The notes under the pieces are model-generated. The model worked only from the letters and a program-made list of their open reading frames with translations, ran no database searches and had not been told where the DNA came from. 34,638 bases of DNA from CAZVVG01 sp964630615. GTDB lineage: Bacteria > Patescibacteriota > Minisyncoccia > Moranbacterales > UBA2206. Location of the stretch: assembly GCA_964630615.1 (NCBI GenBank), contig CAZVVG010000004.1, positions 1-34,638 on the forward strand. The letters run 5' to 3'. How positions within the stretch are numbered: the first letter of the stretch is position 1; every line of letters begins with the position of its first letter. Made by a program: the position numbers and the translations under genes. Shown in pieces: positions 14,742 through 22,319 of this stretch.

Positions 14742-15689
14742 TCAGAGCTGGCACACGGTTTGTAAGGCCTCCCAATCTTCTTTGGTCAAAGAAGGATTCT
14801 CCATTTCTTGTTCACCTAATAGGTAATACATCATTGACTGGGAATTTTCCACATGTCCAATATTGAGAGCATGGCCGAATTCATGAATAAGGGTTAGGCG
14901 TAAATCATCTATTTCCTTATACTGATAGATATTAATTTCTTTTCCGTCAAAAACTCCTTTCTCAAACTCCCGCATACTTCCGTATTTACTTTTATACGTT
15001 TGAATACCCCGGTTATATTCGTTGACCATTTGATTACCCTTTTGCGCCATTTGGTTTGCCTGACGGGCTAACTCATTGACCACTTTTCTTTGCTTCTCTA
15101 ACTCAAGCGCCATTTCCTTAAGCCTGGTCTTCTCTTTTTCCAGGTCTTCGTACTCATCCGCTGGTGCTCCTCCCTGTTCGTTCCAGGAATTAACTTTTTT
15201 GTTATATTTTTCCAGTCTTTTTTTATAAACGGAAACTGAAGCCTTATACTCGGCCAGTTTTGTGCTATAAGTTCCGCCTAAGGAATCGGATTTTTTCATA
15301 AGTTCGGAGAGTTCTTCCTCTAGATTCTTTAGGCCTTCTTCAAGTTTTTCGGATTCTAAGGTTTGCAATTGTCTTTCGTCAAAAATTAAATTAACTTTAA
15401 AGGAAGCAGTTTCGTCATAAATAAAAAGATTTCTGCCTGAAGCCTTTTCCCAAACATTTTCCGCCTCTAAGGCTACTTCTTTTAAATCGGTTTTTGAAAG
15501 ATTAAATTCCTGGCTGATGCTTCCTAAAGAATATCGGAAAGGTTCCTGGCACGGCTTTGGCTCAAAAAAGTTTTTTAAAGAATTATTTTTTTCCTTAATT
15601 TTTGTTTTATCTGCAATTAAAAAACCCACATAGAAAAGACTGATTAAAAAGAATAAAATCAATAATAATTTAAACAAGGTTTTTGCCAT
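14742..15689 (-). CDS. Membrane-anchored metzincin-like zinc protease with coiled coil
   Basis: A 315-residue protein. It has an N-terminal membrane helix (about 5-27), an outer region with a long central coiled coil (about 120-215, heptad-rich E/K/L), and a C-terminal catalytic domain. HEFGHALNIGH (269-279) fits HExxHxxxxxH, and SMMYY (Met 286/287) fits the Met-turn of metzincins. DDLRLTLIHE precedes it. It probably cleaves proteins at the cell surface; the substrate is unknown. The coiled coil could set the reach or oligomeric state. It lies downstream of the transglutaminase-like gene on the same strand, with a 27-base gap. Confidence 0.85.
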   Translation of the reverse strand: MAKTLFKLLLILFFLISLFYVGFLIADKTKIKEKNNSLKNFFEPKPCQEPFRYSLGSISQEFNLSKTDLKEVALEAENVWEKASGRNLFIYDETASFKVNLIFDERQLQTLESEKLEEGLKNLEEELSELMKKSDSLGGTYSTKLAEYKASVSVYKKRLEKYNKKVNSWNEQGGAPADEYEDLEKEKTRLKEMALELEKQRKVVNELARQANQMAQKGNQMVNEYNRGIQTYKSKYGSMREFEKGVFDGKEINIYQYKEIDDLRLTLIHEFGHALNIGHVENSQSMMYYLLGEQEMENPSLTKEDWEALQTVCQL

Positions 15690-15716
15690 AATTGGATTCG
15701 AGTATTAAAAAACTTC

Positions 15717-16382
15717 TTATTTCCATTTAACTATTTTTCCCGCTTTAATTTCAATTTCATCCGCCTTTCTTAAATTACTAATTTGTTTCCGATTTAAAAT
15801 TGGGAAGTGTTTAACGTCCGCTAAATATTCAACAATATAGTCTAATTCTTTTTTGGTTATCATCCAACCTTGCTTATCAAAGCGACTCAGATTGACAGGC
15901 AGGGAAAAGCTTCTTAAATTTTTTCGGCCCTGATCGTCAAAATATTCGTGAAAGTAGCTCATTACCAACTCCCTGGGAGAGCGATAAATCGGTTCCCGAT
16001 AACGCAAAACAGCATGGTTGCTTTTCGAAATTGCCCCCCATTTTCCATATTGCTGGAAAATCGCGATAACGTGATCAAAATCTTTCTGATTCGCAGTTAG
16101 ATCAAGAACTAGCGGAGGCCAGCCATTCACCCGCAAGGCCAAAGCTGCTAAAATGGCCGCCTCCACGCAATGACAAACCTTTTTTTCCAAAACCGACATG
16201 GGTGAAAAACAAGTTTCACTTTCTCTTTCGAAATTAATTTTAATTTTTTCAATAAAATCCTGAATTTTTTTGGGAGTATTTATTTTTTTCAGGATTTTTA
16301 ATTCATTTTTTGCAATTCCAAGCATTTGATAATTTTTAAAAAATATTTTCCTTAGTTGAGCGCTTCCCGTTTCTCCCGTCAT
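15717..16382 (-). CDS. Transglutaminase-like/cysteine-protease-fold protein
   Basis: A 221-residue soluble protein. A cysteine at the start of a hydrophobic helix (CHCVEAAILAALALR, C70 or C72), a histidine in a beta strand (DFDHVIAIF, H104) and a polar residue after KWGAISKSN (N122) occur in the C-H-D/N order of transglutaminase-like enzymes. The segment LRYREPIYRSPRELVMSYFHEY is strongly patterned. I recognise the fold class but not a named family; activity is inferred. There is no secretion signal, and a shorter start at M20 is possible. Its neighbours are two zinc peptidases on the same strand, suggesting a protein-processing group. Confidence 0.6.
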   Translation of the reverse strand: MTGETGSAQLRKIFFKNYQMLGIAKNELKILKKINTPKKIQDFIEKIKINFERESETCFSPMSVLEKKVCHCVEAAILAALALRVNGWPPLVLDLTANQKDFDHVIAIFQQYGKWGAISKSNHAVLRYREPIYRSPRELVMSYFHEYFDDQGRKNLRSFSLPVNLSRFDKQGWMITKKELDYIVEYLADVKHFPILNRKQISNLRKADEIEIKAGKIVKWK

Positions 16383-16472
16383 TCTCTGGGTAAAAATTCT
16401 TTAAGGTCAGAGAAGAGCAGAAATAATTCAAAAAGTTAAAAAAGAATAGGCTTAAAAATTGATTTCCAGAAA

Positions 16473-17027
16473 TTACCTGATTTTTTTTCTAATTTCCCGA
16501 TATGCCGGAATAGTTTTTTCAACCATTTTCCAAAATTCTTCGGAATGATTAAATTCTTTTAGATGGCACAGCTCGTGTACGACGATATAATCAACAATCT
16601 CGGCTGGCAATAAGGCAAGTCGGTAATTAAAATTGAGATTCCCTTTTTGAGAGCAACTGCCCCAACGAGTCCTTTGGTTACGGATGGTAATTCTTTTAAT
16701 GGTAAAATTATAAAATTTATTAAAAAAATCTATCCGTTTTTTAACTAGGGAGCGTGCGGTTTCTCGATAAGTTGAGAAATTTTTATCGCTCTCTTTGGGA
16801 AAATATTTATTCCTAAAAATTTTCTGATGACTTAATTTTTTCAGAATCCAAGTTGCCTTCTTTTGAATGAAATTTTCCACAATAATTTCAGGGAAAATAA
16901 CAGTTTTAGGAACCTGAACTATTAAATCTCCGATATCCCAAATTTTCAGACTTAAATACCGCGATTTTGAATTCTTTTTTAAGGTATAACAAATTTTTTG
17001 ATTTTTAATTAAAATTTCCTTTTTCAC
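16473..17027 (-). CDS. YgjP-like (M48/DUF45) zinc metallopeptidase domain protein
   Basis: A 184-residue protein with the YgjP layout: an N-terminal beta-rich part (SRYLSLKIWDIGDLIVQVP), then TRWGSCSQKGNLNFNYRLALLP, and the zinc site HELCH (151-155) followed by EFNHSEEFW with the third ligand H161. Relatives are small cytoplasmic putative metalloproteases of unclear substrate, often accessory to restriction or nucleotide metabolism loci. It starts at ATG 17027. The gene lies downstream of a strong terminator (17166-17202), so it likely has its own promoter, which I could not identify with confidence. Confidence 0.88.
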   Translation of the reverse strand: MKKEILIKNQKICYTLKKNSKSRYLSLKIWDIGDLIVQVPKTVIFPEIIVENFIQKKATWILKKLSHQKIFRNKYFPKESDKNFSTYRETARSLVKKRIDFFNKFYNFTIKRITIRNQRTRWGSCSQKGNLNFNYRLALLPAEIVDYIVVHELCHLKEFNHSEEFWKMVEKTIPAYREIRKKIR

Positions 17028-17165
17028 GGATATTTCTTATTTTTTAGATTAGAACAAGTAAAGGTTCTTGTTCTCTTATAAAGCTATTCTTTGATAATTC
17101 TTTTTAGGTTTTTTTAAGGGTCTTTTTTATTTTATTCCTATCTTACATTTTTGACAAAAGCCGCA

Positions 17166-17202
17166 AAAACGTAAAAACCCCCAAAAAGGGTTTTTACGTT
17201 TT
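17166..17202. terminator. Strong bidirectional terminator hairpin
   Basis: A perfect 15-bp stem (17166-17180 with 17188-17202) with a 7-nt loop, with T-runs inside and after the stem on both strands. It ends the minus-strand transcript of the lysine-rich peptide before the YgjP-like gene. Confidence 0.85.
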
Positions 17203-17293
17203 CAGCATTTGATCTGTTAATCAAAATTGCTATTATTCTTGTTTTATTTTCATGAAAACTGAGAATAAAACAATTAAAAGATTTCAAAAAAGA

Positions 17294-17353
17294 TTATCTT
17301 CTTTTCTTCTTTGCTACCTTCTTCTTCTTTGCTACTTTCTTTTTCTTTGCCAT
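17294..17353 (-). CDS. Tiny lysine-rich (histone H1-like) peptide
   Basis: Nineteen residues: MAKKKKVAKKKKVAKKKRR, made of two KKKKVA units. GGTGA five bases before the ATG supports this start; an in-frame ATG at 17365 would add MVTK but has its purine tract directly abutting the codon. A promoter (17485-17512) and a perfect terminator hairpin (17166-17202) bracket it, so it seems to be a dedicated transcription unit. Extremely basic repeats of this type resemble the C-terminal tails of bacterial H1-like proteins, so nucleic-acid binding is a plausible inference. It is below the usual size cut-off for gene callers. Confidence 0.6.
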   Translation of the reverse strand: MAKKKKVAKKKKVAKKKRR

Positions 17354-17484
17354 TTTAGTCACCATCCTTTCTATTTTTGTTTTTTTCGAAGTTATTTGAC
17401 TCCGATTTTATATTTAATTTTTGTTTTCGACCTTATTTTTTTTGAAACCGGATGAAAATTTTTCAAACCGTTTTCTTTAACTAA

Positions 17485-17512
17485 ATTATACAACATTTAT
17501 TTTTATTTGCAA
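17485..17512 (-). promoter_or_regulatory. Promoter of the lysine-rich peptide
   Basis: On the minus strand: TTGCAA (17507-17512), a 16-base spacer, and a perfect TATAAT (17485-17490). It implies a ~110-nt A-rich leader. Confidence 0.65.
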
Positions 17513-17724
17513 GAGAAAAAAGTTATCCACAGGCAAAAATTTTGTTTTTCGGATTTTTTATTTTTTAATTTAATAAAATTCTTATATAGAAAAATTCAAA
17601 TTAAAATTGATTATCCGCAAAAAGCCTGCTCTCTCTCGGGCACTAACTATTTTAGTTATTTTTAATCGAAACTTAATTAATTTTTTCAGATATTATTAGA
17701 AATCAATTTTCCCTCCTTGTCTAG
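17513..17724. other. AT-rich intergenic region with DnaA-box-like sites
   Basis: TTATCCACA at 17523-17531 is a perfect consensus DnaA box, and TTATCCGCA at 17611-17619 differs by one base in the same orientation. The DNA between and beyond is extremely AT-rich. A short GC hairpin (GCCTG/CGGGC, about 17625-17642) and a TAACTA/TAGTTA hairpin (17644-17649/17653-17658) followed by T's are present. No gene is seen. Candidate replication origin or DnaA-regulated region; there is no dnaA or dnaN in the window. Confidence 0.35.
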
Positions 17725-17752
17725 TTGACTCTCTTTTTGGCTCTGATAGAAT
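17725..17752 (+). promoter_or_regulatory. Sigma70-type promoter of the membrane protein gene
   Basis: TTGACT (17725-17730), a 16-base spacer, and TAGAAT (17747-17752). It would give a ~190-nt leader before the ATG at 17947. That leader holds a short frame (17770-17823, 17 codons, preceded by GGAAGAA) that could be a leader peptide. Confidence 0.6.
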
Positions 17753-17946
17753 TTAAAAAAGGAAGAAATGATGGTCGATACCCGGTTTCTTTTAAAGCCG
17801 GGGTTGCTAAGCAGGATCTAATTCTCTTAGCCAAATCGCTTCAACGCAAGCACTTTAATAATTAAAAATCCCTTTCTTTGTTGCATCTTGTCATCAAGAG
17901 ATTTAACAAAGAAATAAAGGAAGAAGTAGAAAGGAAGGTGAAAACT

Positions 17947-18522
17947 ATGGAAGAAAATTACGAAGAAAAAGGGGGAAAGGTGGGGAAATGGATTCAAGAT
18001 AATCTAAGAATTTTGATTAGTGTTTTAATTGTTTTAGCGATTGCCGCGGGAATCTATTCCTATTCTAAGAGAACTGAAGCTCCAGTGATAACGGAAAAGC
18101 AGGAACAAGCCGAGAAAAAAACGGTCAATGATAAGGAAGAGGCTATCGTTCTCGATAAAGAGCAAAACACTAAATCGGAAACAGCTGAAAAGAAAACCGA
18201 AACTGTTGCCTCCAGCCAGGAAACATCCAGCTCTTTCATTGAGTCCGCCGTTAAGGGTGAGGGTCGCACTCACTTAGCTCGCCGAGCGCTAGCGAACTAT
18301 CTGGAGAAAAATCCTGATTCTTCTCTCACTCCAGAACATAAGATCTACGTTGAAGACTATCTTCAGAAGAATGTCTCAAAAAAAGTAAGCTTGCATCCAG
18401 GAGATTCAGTAGAATTTTCTAAAAGCCTCATTCAAGACGCAATTTCCCATTCAAAGAATCTGAATGAAAAACAGCTTAACAATCTGCATAAATACGCAGT
18501 CAGAGTCTCCTCCTTAACCTAA
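17947..18522 (+). CDS. Single-pass membrane protein with conserved C-terminal domain
   Basis: A 191-residue protein. A charged N-terminus is followed by one membrane helix (about 23-40), a Glu/Lys/Ser/Thr-rich linker, and a folded C-terminal domain starting GEGRTHLARRALANYLEKN with PEHKIYVEDYLQ and a closing helix. The GxGxTHLARxAL signature recalls Patescibacteria proteins I have seen without a function. The start at 17947 is chosen over the TTG at 17878 because AGGAAGGTG lies at the right distance and the protein then begins MEENYEEK. It is an independent unit with its own promoter and terminator. Confidence 0.75.
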   Translation: MEENYEEKGGKVGKWIQDNLRILISVLIVLAIAAGIYSYSKRTEAPVITEKQEQAEKKTVNDKEEAIVLDKEQNTKSETAEKKTETVASSQETSSSFIESAVKGEGRTHLARRALANYLEKNPDSSLTPEHKIYVEDYLQKNVSKKVSLHPGDSVEFSKSLIQDAISHSKNLNEKQLNNLHKYAVRVSSLT

Positions 18523-18598
18523 TTCTTGATTTTAAGAAAATAAAAATTCTACTGTTCTTTGTTTAGTTAGTAAGTATCTTATTACTTCTTAAATATTC

Positions 18599-18626
18599 AG
18601 TAAAACCCCCGAAAGGGGGTTTTACT
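18599..18626 (+). terminator. Rho-independent terminator
   Basis: A perfect 12-bp stem (18599-18610 with 18615-18626) with a GAAA tetraloop, with T's at and after the 3' arm. It ends the plus-strand membrane protein unit and faces the stop of the DUF192 gene. Confidence 0.85.
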
Positions 18627-18649
18627 TTTCGTTAAAAATTCCTAAGCTT

Positions 18650-19165
18650 TTAGAAATTAAATTCTACTCGATCACCGACTCTAATTCCTAATTTTTTGGC
18701 AAATCCCGAATTTATTTCCAAAACTTTATCTGCCTCTTGATCGGAGGTTATGGTTTTCAAACCCTCTCTCCAGGAAACTTCTTGAGCTATAAAAACGACT
18801 TCTTCTCCTCTGATCCAGATAATATCCAAATCAAATTTCATTTCTTTCATCCAAAAGGAGTGTTTTCCTTTTTCCTCAAAAATAAAAAGCATGGCGCATT
18901 TGTCACAAAGATTCTCTCTTCCGGAAAGTCCTTGACGCCTCTCTTTTTCAGTATTAGCAATCTCTGTTTGAAAAATATTTTCCCCAATTTTTAACTTAAT
19001 AATCTTCTTTTGAGGCAAGAGGCTCTCTTTTTTTTCTAGCGAATAAGGAGAGGGTAATGGGGATTTTTTTTCCTGAGAAAGATTTTTAATCCTGGAAGAA
19101 AAAAAGAAGAAAAACGAAAGAATAAAGATCAGGCTTAATAAAAAAATTAAATTTCTTTTAAACAT
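18650..19165 (-). CDS. Membrane-anchored DUF192 protein
   Basis: A 171-residue protein: N-terminal membrane helix (about 5-23), a short linker, then a DUF192 domain with ERRQGLSGRENL, AMLFIFEEKGKHSFWMKEMKFDLDIIWI (split here only for description), and GDRVEFNF at the end. Unusually, LCDKCAMLF places a CxxC pair in the loop. DUF192 proteins are small exported beta-rich proteins of unknown role. It is the last gene of the minus-strand polysaccharide cluster, 25 bases after the phosphoglycosyltransferase. Confidence 0.85.
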   Translation of the reverse strand: MFKRNLIFLLSLIFILSFFFFFSSRIKNLSQEKKSPLPSPYSLEKKESLLPQKKIIKLKIGENIFQTEIANTEKERRQGLSGRENLCDKCAMLFIFEEKGKHSFWMKEMKFDLDIIWIRGEEVVFIAQEVSWREGLKTITSDQEADKVLEINSGFAKKLGIRVGDRVEFNF

Positions 19166-19190
19166 AATTTTGCTATTTATTGAAAAATAA

Positions 19191-20204
19191 TTAATCGGTT
19201 TTTTTTCGGATAAAGAACAAAAATACTATCATCAATGAGCCAAAGATAATAAAAGCTATACTTTTGCCCAAGGCCCGAGTATTAAGAGCAATAACAGCCA
19301 AAGCTAAAGAAACGGAAAAAAATAATAAATTTATTTTTCTGGGAGACCAACCTAGCTCCAATAGTTTGTAATGAAGATGCCTTTGATCGGCTTGAAAGAT
19401 GGATTTTTTTTCTCGAAAACGTTCCCTAATCACCCACAGAAAATCAGCCAGAGGTAAAAAAAGCACTAAAATCGCCGTCGCCACTTTAGTTCCTGAGAAA
19501 ATCGCTAAAACAGACAAGGAAAAACCAAAAAACATTGCACCGGAGGTGCCCGCCAAAATTTTGGCTGGATAAAAATTAAACAAGAGAAAACCAAGAATTC
19601 CTCCAACTAGAGCCGCTGCTAAAATCGCCACGGGTGGTTGGTTAACTTCTGGTTTCAGGCTCAAAATAAAAATTGTAGCAGCTACGATAAGCGCTGTTCC
19701 TCCGGAAAGTCCGTCAATTCCATCCAGCCAGTTTAGAGAATTCACTAAAATTAAAATCCAAAAGAGAACCAGAAAAAAAGAGATTCCCATCTCTAAATTT
19801 GAAGAAAAATTAATAATCTCTTGAGAAAGCGGATTAGTCAAATATTCAATTCTGATTCCCCAGAAGAAAATTAAAAGAGTGATTGAAATCTGAAAGAATA
19901 ATTGAGTTTTCCAGGAAAGCTCTTTTAAGTCATCCCAGATTCCAAAAATTAAAATTAATCCTGAAGTTAGTAAGAGACCTTTTATCTCCCAGGATAAAAA
20001 TAAATTCCGATCAAAGAGGACAGTTAAAAAAAAGGCTAGAATAATTGCCAGTCCGCCAATTCGCAGGGTTTTTTTTCTTTCCGGAAAATGCCTTCTTCCT
20101 TTTCTTTCCGGCCAATGGAACTTACCCGCCAAAGGAATAAGAAAAAAAATAAAAAGAATGGTTAAAATAAAAGAAAGCAAAAAGGGAAAAATAAACTTTT
20201 CCAT
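19191..20204 (-). CDS. WecA/MraY-family phosphoglycosyltransferase
   Basis: A 337-residue polytopic enzyme that transfers a sugar-1-phosphate from a UDP-sugar to undecaprenyl phosphate. Motifs: GIWDDL (D91, D92), NSLNWLDGIDGLSGG (155-169), FNFYPAKILAGTSGAMFFGF and RHLHYKLLE near residue 270 (HxH type). The spacing and the HxH loop favour the WecA/TagO branch over MraY. It therefore likely primes a surface polysaccharide. Its ATG overlaps the stop of the GT2 gene by one base (TAATG), so translation is coupled. Confidence 0.9.
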   Translation of the reverse strand: MEKFIFPFLLSFILTILFIFFLIPLAGKFHWPERKGRRHFPERKKTLRIGGLAIILAFFLTVLFDRNLFLSWEIKGLLLTSGLILIFGIWDDLKELSWKTQLFFQISITLLIFFWGIRIEYLTNPLSQEIINFSSNLEMGISFFLVLFWILILVNSLNWLDGIDGLSGGTALIVAATIFILSLKPEVNQPPVAILAAALVGGILGFLLFNFYPAKILAGTSGAMFFGFSLSVLAIFSGTKVATAILVLFLPLADFLWVIRERFREKKSIFQADQRHLHYKLLELGWSPRKINLLFFSVSLALAVIALNTRALGKSIAFIIFGSLMIVFLFFIRKKTD

Positions 20205-21895
20205 TATTTTCTCATTTTTTCAGTTACCCAAAACTCTCCAAAATACTTCCCAAGTAAAATTCGAGTTTGTGAATCAATGGCCGGCATAGCCCCTAAAAAA
20301 GGAGCGATTACCGGAACTAAAACCCACTGAAGAAGCATATAAATATTTTTCCATTTTGGATATTTCGGGGGCCGGGGTGGCATAAGTAGAAAGCTTAATG
20401 ACATAGAAATTATCAAGCCTAACATAGCCAAGTTCATCAGCCAACGAGTAACCAAGGGCAGATTGTGAGCTAAAACGCTTTGATTAAATTGTTCGCCCCC
20501 AAAGATCAAAGGCAGCCAACCTAAAATGGCTAGAATAAAAGGAGCGGTTGCCCAAGAATGATGCCCTTCCAACATTTCAAAGGCAACTTTAAGTTTTTTA
20601 CCTAAACCGATTTTTTTATTAGGAAAAATGGCCCGCAGAATAACCGGAAAATTTTCAATTCCGTAAGCCCAGCGCCTTTTTTGTTTATATTGATTTATGA
20701 TAGTTTTCCAATAAGTCTCCGCTAGAACCGCATCTAAAGAAATAGGTAGATAAATGGGTTTAACTTTGTAGTCCCCATTGTAATAAGAAAAACATTTCCA
20801 GTAGATAATTGAGTCTTCACTAATCATATTTTTAGGCCAGAAACCCACCCGAGAGAGAGTATCAAAGGGCTCGCTATGGGAAGAAAAGGTTACCATGCCT
20901 TCAGAACGCGTGCTTTGAAAAATGTGCCAGAAACTAGAACTAGTAACAATTACCCGGACGAAAGCATTGGTGTCCCAGAGATTGTTATGATACATCGGTA
21001 GAGGTTGGTAGCTACGCTTGAGTCTTTCTGGATCAGTGATATAGTTATAAGTCAGAGCAGCAAAATATTGAGGATGAACAACACTGTCGCAATCAAAATT
21101 AGAAAAAACTACCTTTTTAAAATCGATTTTTTTTTCTTGCAGGTATTTTTCCAGTTCTCGAGCAGCAAAAGTCGCATTGGAACCTTTAGCCTTGATTTCG
21201 TCATCCTTGACTATGTGGGTAGTAACGATAAAATCGCGAAAGTGTCCTTGAAATTTATTTTTTAGATATCGAACTTTGGAAAGTCTTTTTTTCTCAGTTT
21301 CTCTTTCCTCCGTTGCTAAAAGAACAATAATTTGCTCTTTGGGAAAATTTGAGTCAGTAATTGATTGAATGGCTGGTTCAATCACTTCCTGAGGTTCATT
21401 GGCTGTAGGCAACATTACGACATGAACAATTTTTCTCCAATCTAAAATCTTGTCATGGATTCTTTCTAAATTTTCTACTTCTTTCAAGTATTTTTCCTGA
21501 CTAAAAATTTCCTTTTTAAGGACGCTGATTTCTCCCCTTTTAAATAAAGACTTTTCTTGAAGACTTTCTCTCATTTTTTCTATTCTTGAAGCGATGGTTT
21601 TTCTGAAAACTGAGGGTTGATTTATGTTTTGGCATCTTTCCAGCCAATCAATTTGCTTTCCCTTCTTAAGTTTTTGATAACCACTAATCGAATAGGAAGC
21701 GATAAACACTGTCCGAAAGATCCAGTAAACATCAAAGATTATCACAAAAATTGCGACATAAACAGGCAGAAAAAAGGAAAAAATAATCATTCCAATGAAG
21801 GTCATCCAGGTCAAAAAACCGGGAAGAATTTCTAAGATTCTTTGAATTTTTTTTTCTTTCTTTTGAGTAGTTTTTGGATCGGGAAAGTAAAACAT
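20204..21895 (-). CDS. Processive-type membrane GT2 glycosyltransferase
   Basis: A 563-residue protein with two N-terminal membrane helices (about 25-65), a cytoplasmic GT-A domain, and a C-terminal membrane bundle. Catalytic features are DCD (268-270), the acid pair ED (360-361), and QKRRW (QxxRW at 405-409), as in cellulose/hyaluronan synthase-like enzymes. The long insert at 85-155 is helical and charged. It probably polymerises or transfers sugars across the membrane for an envelope glycan. It follows the small membrane protein gene directly and overlaps the WecA-like gene. Confidence 0.88.
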   Translation of the reverse strand: MFYFPDPKTTQKKEKKIQRILEILPGFLTWMTFIGMIIFSFFLPVYVAIFVIIFDVYWIFRTVFIASYSISGYQKLKKGKQIDWLERCQNINQPSVFRKTIASRIEKMRESLQEKSLFKRGEISVLKKEIFSQEKYLKEVENLERIHDKILDWRKIVHVVMLPTANEPQEVIEPAIQSITDSNFPKEQIIVLLATEERETEKKRLSKVRYLKNKFQGHFRDFIVTTHIVKDDEIKAKGSNATFAARELEKYLQEKKIDFKKVVFSNFDCDSVVHPQYFAALTYNYITDPERLKRSYQPLPMYHNNLWDTNAFVRVIVTSSSFWHIFQSTRSEGMVTFSSHSEPFDTLSRVGFWPKNMISEDSIIYWKCFSYYNGDYKVKPIYLPISLDAVLAETYWKTIINQYKQKRRWAYGIENFPVILRAIFPNKKIGLGKKLKVAFEMLEGHHSWATAPFILAILGWLPLIFGGEQFNQSVLAHNLPLVTRWLMNLAMLGLIISMSLSFLLMPPRPPKYPKWKNIYMLLQWVLVPVIAPFLGAMPAIDSQTRILLGKYFGEFWVTEKMRK

Positions 21896-22309
21896 TTAGT
21901 AGTTGATAATAATGAGACTTAAAGAATAAATGAGGAGACTCGTTTGGACCATGAGCGCCGCTAAAAGAAGCAAATAACTAGCGATTCTTTCTTTTTCTCG
22001 GTAAAGATAAAAAGAAAGCCAGAAATTAATTAAAGTTAGTAAAAAACCCGCCAAGGGAATCAGAAAAGCTTTCGTATAATTTCCCTTTAGGTCAACTCCG
22101 AAATAGACATTGTAGTGAAGAATGAGGGGAAAATCAACTGGTTGAAGAAAAAAAATAAGAACCAGCCAATTAACAAAATTTATTAATAAATTAAGGATTA
22201 GCAACCAGTCAACAATCGGATTCTGAAAAAATTCCTGAACAAAAAAAGACTTAAGAAGTAAAATCAAGTCTTTTATCCAACTTTTTATTTTTTCCCCTAA
22301 ATTAATCAT
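21896..22309 (-). CDS. Small multi-pass membrane protein
   Basis: A 137-residue protein with three hydrophobic helices (about residues 28-50, 75-97 and 105-135) separated by a short loop (LHYNVYFGVDLKGNYTK). I do not recognise the family. The frame stays open upstream to 22447, but that part overlaps the regulator-like gene in another frame and has no protein-like character, so the ATG at 22309 is chosen. It is tucked between the HTH protein (10-base gap) and the GT2, suggesting a partner or topology factor for the synthase. Confidence 0.65.
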   Translation of the reverse strand: MINLGEKIKSWIKDLILLLKSFFVQEFFQNPIVDWLLILNLLINFVNWLVLIFFLQPVDFPLILHYNVYFGVDLKGNYTKAFLIPLAGFLLTLINFWLSFYLYREKERIASYLLLLAALMVQTSLLIYSLSLIIINY

Positions 22310-22319
22310 TAAAAAAATC

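Noticed and set aside
7080..14744. Possible UGA recoding, known in some Patescibacteria lineages
   Set aside because: Several intact genes end in TGA at sensible positions (7080-7082, 8774-8776, 10384-10386, 14742-14744), so TGA is a normal stop here.
17252..17455. 67-codon plus-strand frame rich in Phe and Leu
   Set aside because: It is the antisense of the lysine-rich peptide and its A-rich leader; the hydrophobic composition is a by-product of poly-purine on the other strand.
17878..17946. TTG start adding 23 residues to the single-pass membrane protein
   Set aside because: A good ribosome-binding site precedes the ATG at 17947, and the purine-rich stretch before it is better explained as leader.
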